This document shows positions 19,112-28,542 of a stretch of DNA of 64,000 bases, piece by piece. The stretch comes from Geothrix oryzisoli (GTDB lineage Bacteria > Acidobacteriota > Holophagae > Holophagales > Holophagaceae), in assembly GCF_022808865.1 (NCBI RefSeq), contig NZ_JAKZLB010000004.1, forward strand, positions 434,001 to 498,000. The letters run 5' to 3'. A model generated the notes under the pieces. That model was not told where the DNA came from and did no database searches. It worked only from the letters and a program-made list of their open reading frames with translations. The position numbers were made by a program, and so were the translations under genes. Positions within the stretch are counted from its first letter, which is position 1, and every line of letters begins with the position of its first letter.

Positions 19112-20365
19112 TCAGAAGGTGTAGAGGATGCCCAGGCCGAAGCCCGTGGTGGAGGCGCCCGGGGCCACGATGCCCACGGGCGGGAACAGCGCGTAGCTCG
19201 CGGACCGCTCGTTGGTCATGCCATAGACCGAGGCGTAGAGATCCGCGGACTTGGCGAGGCTGTAGCTGTAGCCCGCGCTCCACTGCGCGCCGCCCAACCC
19301 GTTGGTGGTGGCGGGGCCACCGCCCACCACGGTGACGCTGCCGGCGGCCGCCTTGCCGTAGGCGCCGAAGAGCTGGTGCTTCGCCCAGCGCTGCTGGACC
19401 AGGACATACCAGGCGTCGCGCTCGTAGTGGTTGACCTTCCCGTCAACGGTGTCGTCGGTGTCGTAGGCCAGGCGCTCCACGATGGCGGAGATCTTGGTAC
19501 CCGTGGGGAAGGCGTAGCTGCCCACCAGCTCGTGGGCCACGTCCCTGGACGAGGCGTTCGTGGGCGTCGCGCCCAGGGAGCCGCCGAGCTGGGCCAGGCC
19601 GAAGTAGTCCTTGTGCTGTTCGTAGCCGTAGCTGAGGGTGAAGGCGCCGCGCTTGTAGGACAGGAGGGCGGAATACAGCTCGGGGCTGATGGAAGGCACG
19701 GTGGCGGAGGCGGTGGTCTTGCCCTCGTTCACCGAGTAGGCCACGCGGCCCGAGAAGCCGTTCACCTCGGGGCTCCAGTACTGGATGCTGTTGCCCTGCC
19801 GCCGGTTGAAGGCGGCGTCGGCCTTGCCGTTGACGCGGCCGTTCTGGGTGGTGGTACCGGGCACGTTGAAGCCGGGGTTCGCGGTGAGCGCGTTGTCGAA
19901 GGGGTTCAGGCCGCGCAGGGCGCCCACGAAGAGGATCGGGTACTTGTAGGGCGTGTCCCAGTTGCCGTAGAACACGCGGCCCCAGGGACCTTCCAGGCCC
20001 AGGCAGCTGTTGCGGCTGGTGAGGGAGTTGGGCGCGTCGCCGTCGGGACTCACGGCGCTCTCGATCTGCCAGATGATCTTCAGGTCGTCGCTGACCTTGA
20101 AGCTCCCGCGGAAGCCCAGGTTCGACGTGCCCGAGGTCATGCGGTTCCGGGCGGCCAGGTTGCCCGCGTCGCCGGTATAGGCGGAGGCGGCCACCTGCGT
20201 GGCCCCGCCCGTGGCGGGGGACAGGCCCGGCGCCGTGGCACCGCTGGTCCTGATGTGGTCCACGAAGGGCAGGAAAGTGCCGTAGATCTGCGTCTCGCTC
20301 GCCTGGGCGGCGAGGAGCGCGGGCCAGGCACAGACCAGGGCGGCGGTGAGGGTTCGGAGCTTCAA
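19112..20365 (-). CDS. outer-membrane porin (Gram-negative trimeric type)
   Basis: A 417-residue porin with a signal peptide (MKLRTLTAALVCAWPALLAAQ) and the C-terminal ...GLGILYTF ending in phenylalanine required for outer-membrane assembly. Typical general-porin phrases are QIYGTFLPFVDH, SNLGFRGSFKVSDDLKIIWQIES, LGLEGPWGRVFYGNWDTPYK and SVNEGK. Alternating polar/hydrophobic strands suit a 16-strand barrel. It begins with TTG at 20365, supported by a strong AGGAGGT ribosome site. It is the first gene of the group that continues to tatA, the Tat flavoprotein and the tetrahaem cytochrome, so it likely admits the reductase's substrate to the periplasm. Two inverted repeats precede it. Confidence 0.9.
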   Translation of the reverse strand: MKLRTLTAALVCAWPALLAAQASETQIYGTFLPFVDHIRTSGATAPGLSPATGGATQVAASAYTGDAGNLAARNRMTSGTSNLGFRGSFKVSDDLKIIWQIESAVSPDGDAPNSLTSRNSCLGLEGPWGRVFYGNWDTPYKYPILFVGALRGLNPFDNALTANPGFNVPGTTTQNGRVNGKADAAFNRRQGNSIQYWSPEVNGFSGRVAYSVNEGKTTASATVPSISPELYSALLSYKRGAFTLSYGYEQHKDYFGLAQLGGSLGATPTNASSRDVAHELVGSYAFPTGTKISAIVERLAYDTDDTVDGKVNHYERDAWYVLVQQRWAKHQLFGAYGKAAAGSVTVVGGGPATTNGLGGAQWSAGYSYSLAKSADLYASVYGMTNERSASYALFPPVGIVAPGASTTGFGLGILYTF

Positions 20366-20380
20366 GACAGACCTCCTCTT

Positions 20381-20412
20381 TGTTGCCTAGTCGCAACATT
20401 TCAACGGTTGAA
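20381..20412. promoter_or_regulatory. paired inverted repeats upstream of the porin
   Basis: Two small palindromes lie in tandem in the porin leader: TGTTGC-6-GCAACA (20381-20398) and TTCAAC-G-GTTGAA (20400-20412). The surrounding segment (about 20380-20460) is notably richer in A+T than the window. They are candidate operators, for example for the AraC-type protein encoded just upstream or another regulator. A smaller inverted repeat (GTCCGT/ACGGAC, 20472-20498) may mark the end of the araC-type transcript. Confidence 0.4.
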
Positions 20413-20530
20413 TCCATATGTTGACCTCTAGGTTTTCAATTCCCGAGGCAAGGCAAGCTTAGACCTCCCGCGTCCGTCCGGCCTGGTACGGAACGGACAA
20501 TTTCTGGTGAATCCCGTCCTGGACTCGCCT

Positions 20531-21358
20531 TCAGGTCGCGCTCTCCAGCTGCCGGGTGCGCCGGAAGGCCGAAGGCGTCTCGCCCGTGGCCTTGCGGAAG
20601 GCCTTGGTGAAGTTCGAGTGCTCTTCGCAGCCCAGCAGGGACGCGATCTGCTGCACGCTCATGTCGGTATGCAGGAGCAGTCGCTTGGCCTCCAGCATCA
20701 CGCGCTCGATGATCAGGGTCTGCGGCGTCTTGCCCAGCACGGCCTTGCAGGCGGTGCCCAGGCGGCGAGGGGTGCAGCGGAGCTTCCGTGCGTAGAATTC
20801 CACCTCCTTCTCCTCCTGGAAGCTCTTGTCCAGCTGGTGGAGGAAGGCCTGGAAGAGCTTGAAGTCGGCACTGCTCTGGGCCTGGGCCCGGGCCGCCTGT
20901 TCCCGGATGCGGGCCTGGAAGAGGTGCAGGAAGGCCGCCAGCAAGTGCCGGATGGCCGGCCGCGTCTCCTCCCGCGCCACCTGGCCCAGGTCCCAGAGGA
21001 GCCGGGCCAGGGCCGACGCCTGGCGCACCAGCGCGTCATCGTGCAGGGGCAGGTTCGGCGCCGCCAGGAAATCCGAGAAGATCCAGGAGGCGTCGTCGTC
21101 CAAGAAGTCCTCGCCGAAGTCGAACATCCAGCCCTCCGCGGGCACGTCCGGCAGGAAGAGGTGTTTCTTCCCCTTGGCGATAAGCATGACCCAGGGCGCC
21201 TCCAAGCGAGTCTCGATGCCGTCCACCCAGTGGCTGCCCGTGCCCTTCGTCAGGAAGAACACCTGGTGGAAGGGATGGCTGTGCGGCACCGGCTGGCCCA
21301 TGAGCCAGTTGAGGTTGCTCCGCTCGTCGAGGGGCCAGACCGTGAACAGCGACTTCAT
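20531..21358 (-). CDS. AraC-family transcriptional regulator
   Basis: A 275-residue regulator: an N-terminal cupin-like sensor domain (PHSHPFHQVFFLTKGTGSHW, typical HxHpfyql...sG) and a C-terminal double helix-turn-helix of about 100 residues. The second HTH is recognisable from SVQQIASLLGCEEHSNFTKAFRKATGETPSAFR. The gene is co-directional with and immediately upstream of the porin/tatA/flavoprotein/cytochrome group, 165 bases away, so it is the natural candidate activator of that group. The ligand cannot be predicted. Length is normal; nothing is broken. Confidence 0.9.
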   Translation of the reverse strand: MKSLFTVWPLDERSNLNWLMGQPVPHSHPFHQVFFLTKGTGSHWVDGIETRLEAPWVMLIAKGKKHLFLPDVPAEGWMFDFGEDFLDDDASWIFSDFLAAPNLPLHDDALVRQASALARLLWDLGQVAREETRPAIRHLLAAFLHLFQARIREQAARAQAQSSADFKLFQAFLHQLDKSFQEEKEVEFYARKLRCTPRRLGTACKAVLGKTPQTLIIERVMLEAKRLLLHTDMSVQQIASLLGCEEHSNFTKAFRKATGETPSAFRRTRQLESAT

Positions 21359-21436
21359 GGGACAACCCTGTGGCTCGAAAGGTCCCGAGGCGGACCATTG
21401 TTGACCACAGGGTTATCTTGAGCAAGGTCCCAGGAG

Positions 21437-22201
21437 CTACTTGCCGAAGATTTCCTTGAAGAAGTCCTTCATGTGCTGCCAGCTCCGGCGGTGGGCGGCC
21501 TCGTTGTAGGCGGCGCCCTTCGTGTTGTCGTTGCCCGCCTCCTTCTGCGTGAAGGCATGGACGGCGCCGGCATAGGCCACGAACACATAGTCGGCCTTCG
21601 AGGCCCGCATCTCGTCCTGGAAGGCGGCCACATCCTTGGCGGGCACGAAGGGATCATCCGCCCCGTGGCACACCAGCACCTTGGCCGCGATGGGGCCGGG
21701 CTTGAAGTCCGCGGGCACATCCAGGCCGCCATGGAAGGACACGACGCCCTTCACGGGAAGGCCGGCGCGAGCCGCTTCCAAGGCGCCCGTGCCGCCGAAG
21801 CAGAAGCCGATCACCGCCACGCGGGTCCCGTCCACGCCCTTCTGGGCCTTCAGCGCGGCGAGGGCCGCGGCGATGCGGCGCCGATAGAGGGCCCGGTCGC
21901 CCTTGTACTGGCCTGCCAGCTTGCCCGCCTCGGCGGTGTTCGCGGGGCGCACGCCCTCGCCATAGATGTCCGCGGCCAGGGCCACGAAACCCAGCTTCGC
22001 CAGGTCATCCGACACCTTGCGCTCGTGGTCCGTGAGGCCCATCCACTGGTGGATGACCACGACGCCGGGGACCTTGCCCTTCACCGCGGCGGGCTTGGCC
22101 AGGTAGCCCGCCAGCTTGGTGGGACCGTCCGAGTAGGTCATCGGCTGGCCGGCCAGCAGCGGGAGGGAGGCAAGGGAGAGGGCGAGGGCGGCGCGTCGCA
22201 T
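21437..22201 (-). CDS. secreted dienelactone-hydrolase-family protein
   Basis: A 254-residue alpha/beta-hydrolase. The start at 22201 gives a signal peptide (MRRAALALSLASLPLLAGQ), so the protein is exported, unlike the classical cytoplasmic enzyme. The DLH triad is intact: nucleophile Cys134 in GFCFGG, Asp183 in HGADDPF and His215 in GAVHAFT. Other family parts are VVVIHQWMGL and ADIYGEG. Homologues hydrolyse dienelactones or related esters; the periplasmic form's substrate is unknown. It stands alone between the AraC-type gene and the large FG-GAP lipoprotein gene, all on the minus strand. Confidence 0.88.
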   Translation of the reverse strand: MRRAALALSLASLPLLAGQPMTYSDGPTKLAGYLAKPAAVKGKVPGVVVIHQWMGLTDHERKVSDDLAKLGFVALAADIYGEGVRPANTAEAGKLAGQYKGDRALYRRRIAAALAALKAQKGVDGTRVAVIGFCFGGTGALEAARAGLPVKGVVSFHGGLDVPADFKPGPIAAKVLVCHGADDPFVPAKDVAAFQDEMRASKADYVFVAYAGAVHAFTQKEAGNDNTKGAAYNEAAHRRSWQHMKDFFKEIFGK

Positions 22202-22328
22202 GGGACCTCCAAAGCGGAACACCGATGCTATAGCTGTTCCGCGTCGTGTGCCAGGGGAACCAGGCGAACCGAAGGACCTGAAGGTTGAAGTCGAGGGCAT
22301 CGGGAGCGGGCCCCCGTCCCCCAGACGA

Positions 22329-22356
22329 GAGCCCTCCGGAATCAACCGGAGGGCTC
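22329..22356. terminator. hairpin after the FG-GAP lipoprotein gene
   Basis: A perfect 11-bp stem GAGCCCTCCGG / CCGGAGGGCTC closes on AATCAA, 25 bases downstream of the minus-strand stop at 22382. It has no T run on either strand. It would separate the lipoprotein transcript from the dienelactone-hydrolase gene. Confidence 0.65.
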
Positions 22357-22381
22357 GCTCTCAGGTCAGGTTGTTGTGCGT

Positions 22382-25300
22382 CTAGCGGGTCACGTACATC
22401 CCCTTGGTCGTGCCGAACGAGATTCGCCGCTGGCCTGTGGCACCGCAAAACCCAAGGCTGTTGATGGGGATGCCCCCCTTCAGGTCTGGAGACGACCAGA
22501 TCGTGGCACCGGACATCGGATCCACGGCGAGGAGTTTAGCGGAGGAAGGAGGGTAGGAGTTCCCTCCGAAGGAGACAAGGAGGTTCTTCCGGGCGAAGTC
22601 CGACTCCTCCAGGTGCAGGCTCTGTGCCCCAGCTGCCGGGAACGATGCGGCCACCTGCAGGTTGGCATCGAAGCGGTAAACCCGCAGGGCGCCTCCGCTC
22701 GTCGAATAGCCAAGGACGTAGATCTCCGGCTTACCATCCCCATCCGTATCCGCCACCAGCAGGTCGCTCCCCGTGATGGCATAGCTGGCCGATTCCAGAT
22801 AGGTTCCCGCCGCCACGGACTTGGAGAACACCACGAGCCGGTTTCCAGCCAGGGCGATGATCTCGGGCTTCCCGTCCCCATCCAGGTCTGCCACCGCGGC
22901 GTCCCGCCCGCTTCCCAACCCCGTGCTGGTCCAGATGGAGATCTGGTGCGCCACGTCCCAGGCATAGACATAGCCGTCAGTGGTGATACCCACGAGATCG
23001 GAAACACCATCCGCATTGAGGTCGGCGTGAGCAATGGCCGCCGCAGAACCGAGTTTCATGCTGGACCACATTTTCATGCTGGTCGCGAAATCGATCGCGG
23101 TGAAGTAGTTGTCGTACCAAGCGGCCGTTCCCAAGAGCACCTGGTCGAGGCCAGTTCCCAGCACATCCCCGACATCACAGGCCGAAACCCTGGACCAGTT
23201 GCTGTCCACTTCGGTGGATTGGCTCATGGCGCCGGTATCAGGGTCCATCGCCAGGACTCGCATGCCCTGGTACCCGCTTGCCGTTTGGGGTGTGGCATAG
23301 ATGAGGCGAGTCTGCCCAGGGGCGGTGGTCGCAAGCTTAGCGCCCGTGAACGGGCCGTCGAGCTGGGGACTCGGGCCCTTCCACTCCACCGCGAGTGTGG
23401 GATTCCAGCCTGCGACCACGAGGACATCGGCTCCCGAAGAGCTCAGGCCCGTACCCCAGATGAGCTCTGCCTTCCCGTCTCCATCCAGATCACCCGCGGC
23501 AAGGCCGCTCACGCCGTGATCTTGGGAATTGATCTGGGCGACCACCGCTCCGGCCTTGGTCTGAGAATCATAGCGGTAGACCGTCACATTGCCCCACTGG
23601 CCGTCTCCGACCAGGATCTCCGCCTTGCCGTCGCCGTCCAGGTCGACCAGCTTGATGGAGTCGAAGTCGAATCCACTGATCTCCCAGAGGGGCGACTTCA
23701 ACGTGGCGCTGTAGACCCTGACGGGAGACCAGCCCACAAGACCGATGATCTCCGCCACCCCGTCGCCATCGACATCGCCGGCATCCACGACGGAACCGAA
23801 GCCCGCACCGTAGTACCACTCGTTGGCGTGGGTGCTTCCATCGAACACGTAGCCGCCAGAGGTGATGATCTCGAGGGCAGGATCGGAATCGACGTTGGCC
23901 ACGGCCAGTGACGATCCCATGCTGGGCTGGCTGGTCTTCCACTTCAGGGCCAGCGTCCTGGCGTCAAGGACATAGAGCCAGTCCGTCCCTCCGTAGCTGC
24001 CTTCGCTGCCAAGGCAGATCAACTCAGCCACGCCGTCCTTGTCGACGTCCGCAAATTTCAAGGCTTTCCAGGTCACCAACGCGGTGGGGCCACCGAGATC
24101 GGACAGCACCCCGCCGAATCGGGCAGCCTCCCGGCGGTTCACGCCATCGAGCTGGACAATTAGGTTCCCGGACGCGAAAAAGATTTCCCGGCGTCCATCC
24201 CCATCGACATCTCCCGAAGCCACGGCGCTGATGACCGAGCCCTGTCCGGGATCGAAGGGGTAGGCCCAGGTCTGCACGTACTCCGTCCCGACCTTGCCCA
24301 GGATGTAGAGCGATACATTGCTCCCGATCAGGGCCACCTTCGATCCGTTGCCATCGAAGTCCTGGATGTCGAGGCAATGGCTCCCGAGGGGAACGCCCGG
24401 ATTGGTCCGCATGAGCGGGTACTTGCGGTTGGGATCATTCAGCGTGATCGTGCCTGTCAGCCTGGCGGTCGGATCCGCCTTCAGCCGCACGGCCCAGTTG
24501 AAATCCATGGATTGGTCGAACATGGGGCCCGAGGGGCTCCACGTCACGAGGCCTGCCTTCGTAATGGTGAAACCGGCAGGCCCGAACTCCATTTCGAGAT
24601 CCCCTATCGCGTCCCCGTCCACATCGACTGCGCTCACCGGGAAGCTGACGGTCTGCCCCACCGAAGCCGTCGTGGGGGCCGAGACGCTTAGGGTCGCAGG
24701 GGTATCCACGATCGTCACTTGGGCTGTGGAAGTCGCTGAGAGAGTTCCATCCGAGGCCGTCACGGTGAGGGAAATCACGTCGTTCTTGGCCTGGTTGCCC
24801 AATGGATAGGTCGCCTCGGTGGCGCTGGGAACAACGACTCCGTTCCGCTTCCAGGTGTAGGCATAGGAGAGGGGATCGGCGTCAGGATCCGTGGCCTTGA
24901 CCACCGCACTGATGGCATCGCCCCGCTTCGGAGCTGAAGGGGCCAGGGCAACACTGGTGATGGTGGGTGCGCGGTCCACCACGTGGACCGTGGCGGCGCT
25001 GGGAAGAGAGTTTGCCTGGCCATCATTCACGAACAGGACGAACTGCAGATCGCCGTCTATGGCCGGGGCCGAAAAGGTCGGGTTCGCGACATTCGGGTTC
25101 TGAAGGCTGACGACCGTTCCTCCAGTCTGCTCCCAGTGGTAGGACAGGGGATCCAGGTCTGGATCACTCCCAGACCCTGCCAGCGTGACCTGCGCGCGCC
25201 GCCCCACGGTCTGGTTCGGCCCGGCGTTCGCTATCGGCATGCCGTTGCTGGAGATCTCGATCGTGATGGTGACCGTGACGGGCTGGGAATTCGTTTCACC

Positions 25301-25918
25301 ATCATTGGCCAGGGCGCGGAAGGTCAACACCCCGACTGTGCCTGGAGCGACAAAGGTGGCCTTCGACGCGCCCAGAGGCTGGAGACTCACGGCAGTTCCG
25401 CTGGTCTGGACCCAGCTGCACGTCACGGGGTCTCCATCCGGGTCTGTGCTGAGGGATCCATCCAGAACGCAGGCGCTGTTCGCCTTGACTGTCGCATCAC
25501 CAGAGGTGACGGCCACTGGCGGACGATTCTGTACCAGGACGGAGGACAACGCAGGGGAGGAGGCCACCTTCCCGTCATTCACCACCAGAGAGAAGGCCAG
25601 GGTTCCCGACACAGAGGGGGCGACGAAGGAGGGCTTGGCACTTGTGGCGCCATTGAGCACCACCGAAGGGCCTCCAGTCTGGGTCCATGCGTAGGTCAGG
25701 GAGTCTTGGTCCGGGTCGCTACTGGGACTCCCATCCAAGGTGACGATGGACCGCTTGTACACGGTTTGAATGGAGCCGGTGGCAGCGACCGGGGGGTGGT
25801 TCGTGGACCCATTGCTTCCACCGCCGCCACAGGCGGCCATCAAGAAGATCAGCAGACTTGCCATCAGACCGCTGAACAGTGATTTCCTGATTCCGCAGGA
25901 TGAGCTAGGTGGTCTCAT
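22382..25918 (-). CDS. large surface lipoprotein with PKD-like and FG-GAP repeats
   Basis: A 1,178-residue protein with a lipoprotein signal (FLMAAC, Cys30) followed by a GGGG spacer. Residues about 35-330 hold three or more tandem Ig-like PKD/REJ-type repeats with the recurring 'Ppva..g....v..g..v.LdGs.SsDpd.D.LtY.W.Q..G' pattern, then further cadherin-like modules. The C-terminal half carries about nine FG-GAP/VCBS calcium-binding blades, seen as DVDGDGRREI, DVDKDGVAEL, DLDGDGKAEI, DLDGDGKPEI and similar. Such proteins sit on the cell surface and bind polysaccharide, protein or cells. The gene looks less GC-rich than its neighbours and is monocistronic, with a hairpin 3' and an AT-rich upstream region. 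Confidence 0.88.
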   Translation of the reverse strand: MRPPSSSCGIRKSLFSGLMASLLIFLMAACGGGGSNGSTNHPPVAATGSIQTVYKRSIVTLDGSPSSDPDQDSLTYAWTQTGGPSVVLNGATSAKPSFVAPSVSGTLAFSLVVNDGKVASSPALSSVLVQNRPPVAVTSGDATVKANSACVLDGSLSTDPDGDPVTCSWVQTSGTAVSLQPLGASKATFVAPGTVGVLTFRALANDGETNSQPVTVTITIEISSNGMPIANAGPNQTVGRRAQVTLAGSGSDPDLDPLSYHWEQTGGTVVSLQNPNVANPTFSAPAIDGDLQFVLFVNDGQANSLPSAATVHVVDRAPTITSVALAPSAPKRGDAISAVVKATDPDADPLSYAYTWKRNGVVVPSATEATYPLGNQAKNDVISLTVTASDGTLSATSTAQVTIVDTPATLSVSAPTTASVGQTVSFPVSAVDVDGDAIGDLEMEFGPAGFTITKAGLVTWSPSGPMFDQSMDFNWAVRLKADPTARLTGTITLNDPNRKYPLMRTNPGVPLGSHCLDIQDFDGNGSKVALIGSNVSLYILGKVGTEYVQTWAYPFDPGQGSVISAVASGDVDGDGRREIFFASGNLIVQLDGVNRREAARFGGVLSDLGGPTALVTWKALKFADVDKDGVAELICLGSEGSYGGTDWLYVLDARTLALKWKTSQPSMGSSLAVANVDSDPALEIITSGGYVFDGSTHANEWYYGAGFGSVVDAGDVDGDGVAEIIGLVGWSPVRVYSATLKSPLWEISGFDFDSIKLVDLDGDGKAEILVGDGQWGNVTVYRYDSQTKAGAVVAQINSQDHGVSGLAAGDLDGDGKAELIWGTGLSSSGADVLVVAGWNPTLAVEWKGPSPQLDGPFTGAKLATTAPGQTRLIYATPQTASGYQGMRVLAMDPDTGAMSQSTEVDSNWSRVSACDVGDVLGTGLDQVLLGTAAWYDNYFTAIDFATSMKMWSSMKLGSAAAIAHADLNADGVSDLVGITTDGYVYAWDVAHQISIWTSTGLGSGRDAAVADLDGDGKPEIIALAGNRLVVFSKSVAAGTYLESASYAITGSDLLVADTDGDGKPEIYVLGYSTSGGALRVYRFDANLQVAASFPAAGAQSLHLEESDFARKNLLVSFGGNSYPPSSAKLLAVDPMSGATIWSSPDLKGGIPINSLGFCGATGQRRISFGTTKGMYVTR

Positions 25919-26106
25919 GAATTCCCCGCAAAAAAACGCCCCATTTGCGAATAGCCCTTGGGGCCAACATCTCTATGAATATGGCTGCGCAAAATCAGTT
26001 CTGAACAGACATTAGCAACCTTTATGTCCGTTTTCATCTAATCCTTGGATCGAGGCAGACCTCGGGATGCGGCTCCACGCCCAGTGAAGGTCGCGCGATT
26101 CGATCC

Positions 26107-26562
<456 letters not shown>

Positions 26563-26716
26563 GCACCAAGGTTCCCAGGCGGAGAGGCCGCGGTGCAAAG
26601 GGAAATCCCAGGGCCGGCTGCCGGGCAGGATCCCGCTCTTCCTTGGCCGGGACCCGCGCCCTGCGTACACTCGACCTTTGGCCCGGGCATCCCGGGCCAT
26701 CCTGTTCTGGAGGCTC

Positions 26717-27847
26717 ATGGCCCGCGCTGGCCGCCGATGCTCCGTCCCGCTCCTCCTGGGGCTCGCTGCGGCCGCCTTCCTGGGTTGCCAGCGCGAGGAC
26801 CCGCAGATCCGCGTCCTGACCGAGCAGGCCGCCCAGGCCGACGAGGCGGGGCGGCAGCTCCGGCAGGCCTGGAGCGCCCAGTTCCGGCGGCTGGCCCTGG
26901 TCGGCGTCCGGAACCTCCGCCTGGACGCCAGCCCCATGCTGCTGACGGCGGAGCAGAAGCGGGCCCTGGAGGCGCGGCTCCGCACCGAGCGGGACAGTTC
27001 CCGCCGGGGCCTGCTCCAGGAGATCCTGGACAAGGAGGCGGAACTCCGGGTGCTGAGCGACCGCCTCATGACGCTCAAGACGGCCCTTCCCCCGCCGGAG
27101 ATCACCCAGGCGAACGACAGCCACTACGGGCTGGCGCTGCGCTTCCTCAAAGGCCGGGGCCTCTCGGAGGAGGCCGCCCGGCGGGCCCTCGCCCAGGTGC
27201 CCCTGGCGGAGCGTCTGGCGCCCGGCTTCGAGGTCTACCACTTCTTCGTCCGCGGCGAGTACGGCACCTGGGTCTCCCAGGGCGGAGCCGCGGTCTCGCC
27301 CCGGGACCTGGAGCGCCGGGAGCCGGACCCCCTCCCCGGCCAGCGGGACGCGGCGGTGGCCACCAGCCGGCGGCTCCAGAGGCAGCTCGGCGTCCTGGAG
27401 ACCCAGAAGCGGCAGATCGAGCGCGAAATCTCCGGCATCCAGGCGGAGCGGCTGGGTTTCCTCGAAGGGCAGGCCCGCCTCCGCTGGGAGAACGCCGACC
27501 AGCTGGCCCGGCTGAATTCCCTGCACTACCTGGTCGGCGTGCGGGCCGCGCTGGAGGCGGAAGGGATCATCGAGGTCCCCTTGTTCGGCCTCGACCACTC
27601 GGGCCCGAACTGGCGGGATGCGGCGTTCACCCAGCACCTGGACCTCCGCACCGGCACCACCCTCACCATCCGGGCCCAGGACCTGGGCCTGAAGCGCATC
27701 GGGAAGGTGATTGTCGTCCCCGGCTCCTACACCGCGGGCGAGCACTACCGCCTGACCCTCGGCACCGATGGCCAGACCGCCACCGTGGACCTCCTCGCCC
27801 CGCCCCGCTTCAAGAACGACAAGGTGGTGTTCGCCGTCGAGGAGTGA
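26717..27847 (+). CDS. unrecognised coiled-coil lipoprotein
   Basis: A 376-residue protein that I do not recognise. A lipoprotein-like signal ends at Cys24 ([10 protein letters not shown]). Residues about 28-105 are heptad-like and Ala/Leu/Arg/Glu rich (coiled coil); the segment [20 protein letters not shown] begins a compact domain near 165-190. A second coiled coil spans about 205-265, and the last 110 residues look beta-rich ([36 protein letters not shown]). GGAGG precedes the ATG, so the start is reliable. The layout suggests a cell-envelope structural or tethering protein. It overlaps nothing; its neighbour 137 bases downstream is a YdjM-like gene. Confidence 0.75.
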   Translation: MARAGRRCSVPLLLGLAAAAFLGCQREDPQIRVLTEQAAQADEAGRQLRQAWSAQFRRLALVGVRNLRLDASPMLLTAEQKRALEARLRTERDSSRRGLLQEILDKEAELRVLSDRLMTLKTALPPPEITQANDSHYGLALRFLKGRGLSEEAARRALAQVPLAERLAPGFEVYHFFVRGEYGTWVSQGGAAVSPRDLERREPDPLPGQRDAAVATSRRLQRQLGVLETQKRQIEREISGIQAERLGFLEGQARLRWENADQLARLNSLHYLVGVRAALEAEGIIEVPLFGLDHSGPNWRDAAFTQHLDLRTGTTLTIRAQDLGLKRIGKVIVVPGSYTAGEHYRLTLGTDGQTATVDLLAPPRFKNDKVVFAVEE

Positions 27848-27984
27848 CCACCCGCTGGCCGCCCCGCGCCGCGCCGGATACCATGGAACGCCGCGCGCCT
27901 GCCGGCGGACCTCCACCCGATGCGGGTCCGGCCAGGCGCCCTCCGAACGGCCTCCAGCCAGTTCCCGACCTCCCGGATCCCCCC

Positions 27985-28533
27985 ATGTCCTCAGTCTTCG
28001 GCCACGCCCTGGCCGGCCTCACCCTCAGCGCAGCCTTCCACCAGGGCCGGCCCCCCCGCCGGGTCCTGGCCTTCGCGACCGCCTGCGCCGTGGCCCCGGA
28101 CCTGGACTGGTTCACCGCCTTCCTCGGGCTCGGGGGCACCAGCCTCGCCCACCGCGGGATGAGCCACTCCCTCCTCGCCCTGCTGCTCCTGGCGACCGTG
28201 GCCATGGTCCTCGGGTTCCGGTCCCAGCTCCGGAGCCTCCGCCTCTGGGCCTGCCTGCTCTCCGCCGCCTTGTCGCACAGCCTGCTGGACGCCTGCACCT
28301 TCGGGGGGACGGGCGTGGCCTTCCTGCTGCCCTTCTCCGAGGCGCGGTTCGTCTGCGTCTGGCAGCCCATCTTCGTATCGCCGATCCCCCTCTCCGGGAA
28401 GCTCCTCGACTGGCTGCTGTTCTCCCTGGGCACCGAGGTGGTGTGGATCGGCCTCCCCGCCTTGCTGGTGCTCAGTGTGCCCCGGGCGCTCCAGTGGCTC
28501 CGGCTGCGCCGGCGCTCCGAGGAGACGCCCTGA
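27985..28533 (+). CDS. YdjM/LexA-binding-type membrane metal-dependent hydrolase
   Basis: A 182-residue integral membrane protein of the YdjM (DUF457) family. Conserved histidine/aspartate motifs are GHALAG near the N-terminus, APDLDWF, HRGMSHSLL and SHSLLDACTFGG; these form the putative metal-dependent hydrolase site. Four to five hydrophobic helices are visible. The ATG at 27985 is chosen because the family N-terminus (m...tH...g) aligns there; the frame stays open far upstream without homology. Biochemical role is poorly known; relatives respond to DNA damage in E. coli. Confidence 0.85.
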   Translation: MSSVFGHALAGLTLSAAFHQGRPPRRVLAFATACAVAPDLDWFTAFLGLGGTSLAHRGMSHSLLALLLLATVAMVLGFRSQLRSLRLWACLLSAALSHSLLDACTFGGTGVAFLLPFSEARFVCVWQPIFVSPIPLSGKLLDWLLFSLGTEVVWIGLPALLVLSVPRALQWLRLRRRSEETP

Positions 28534-28542
28534 CCTGACGGC

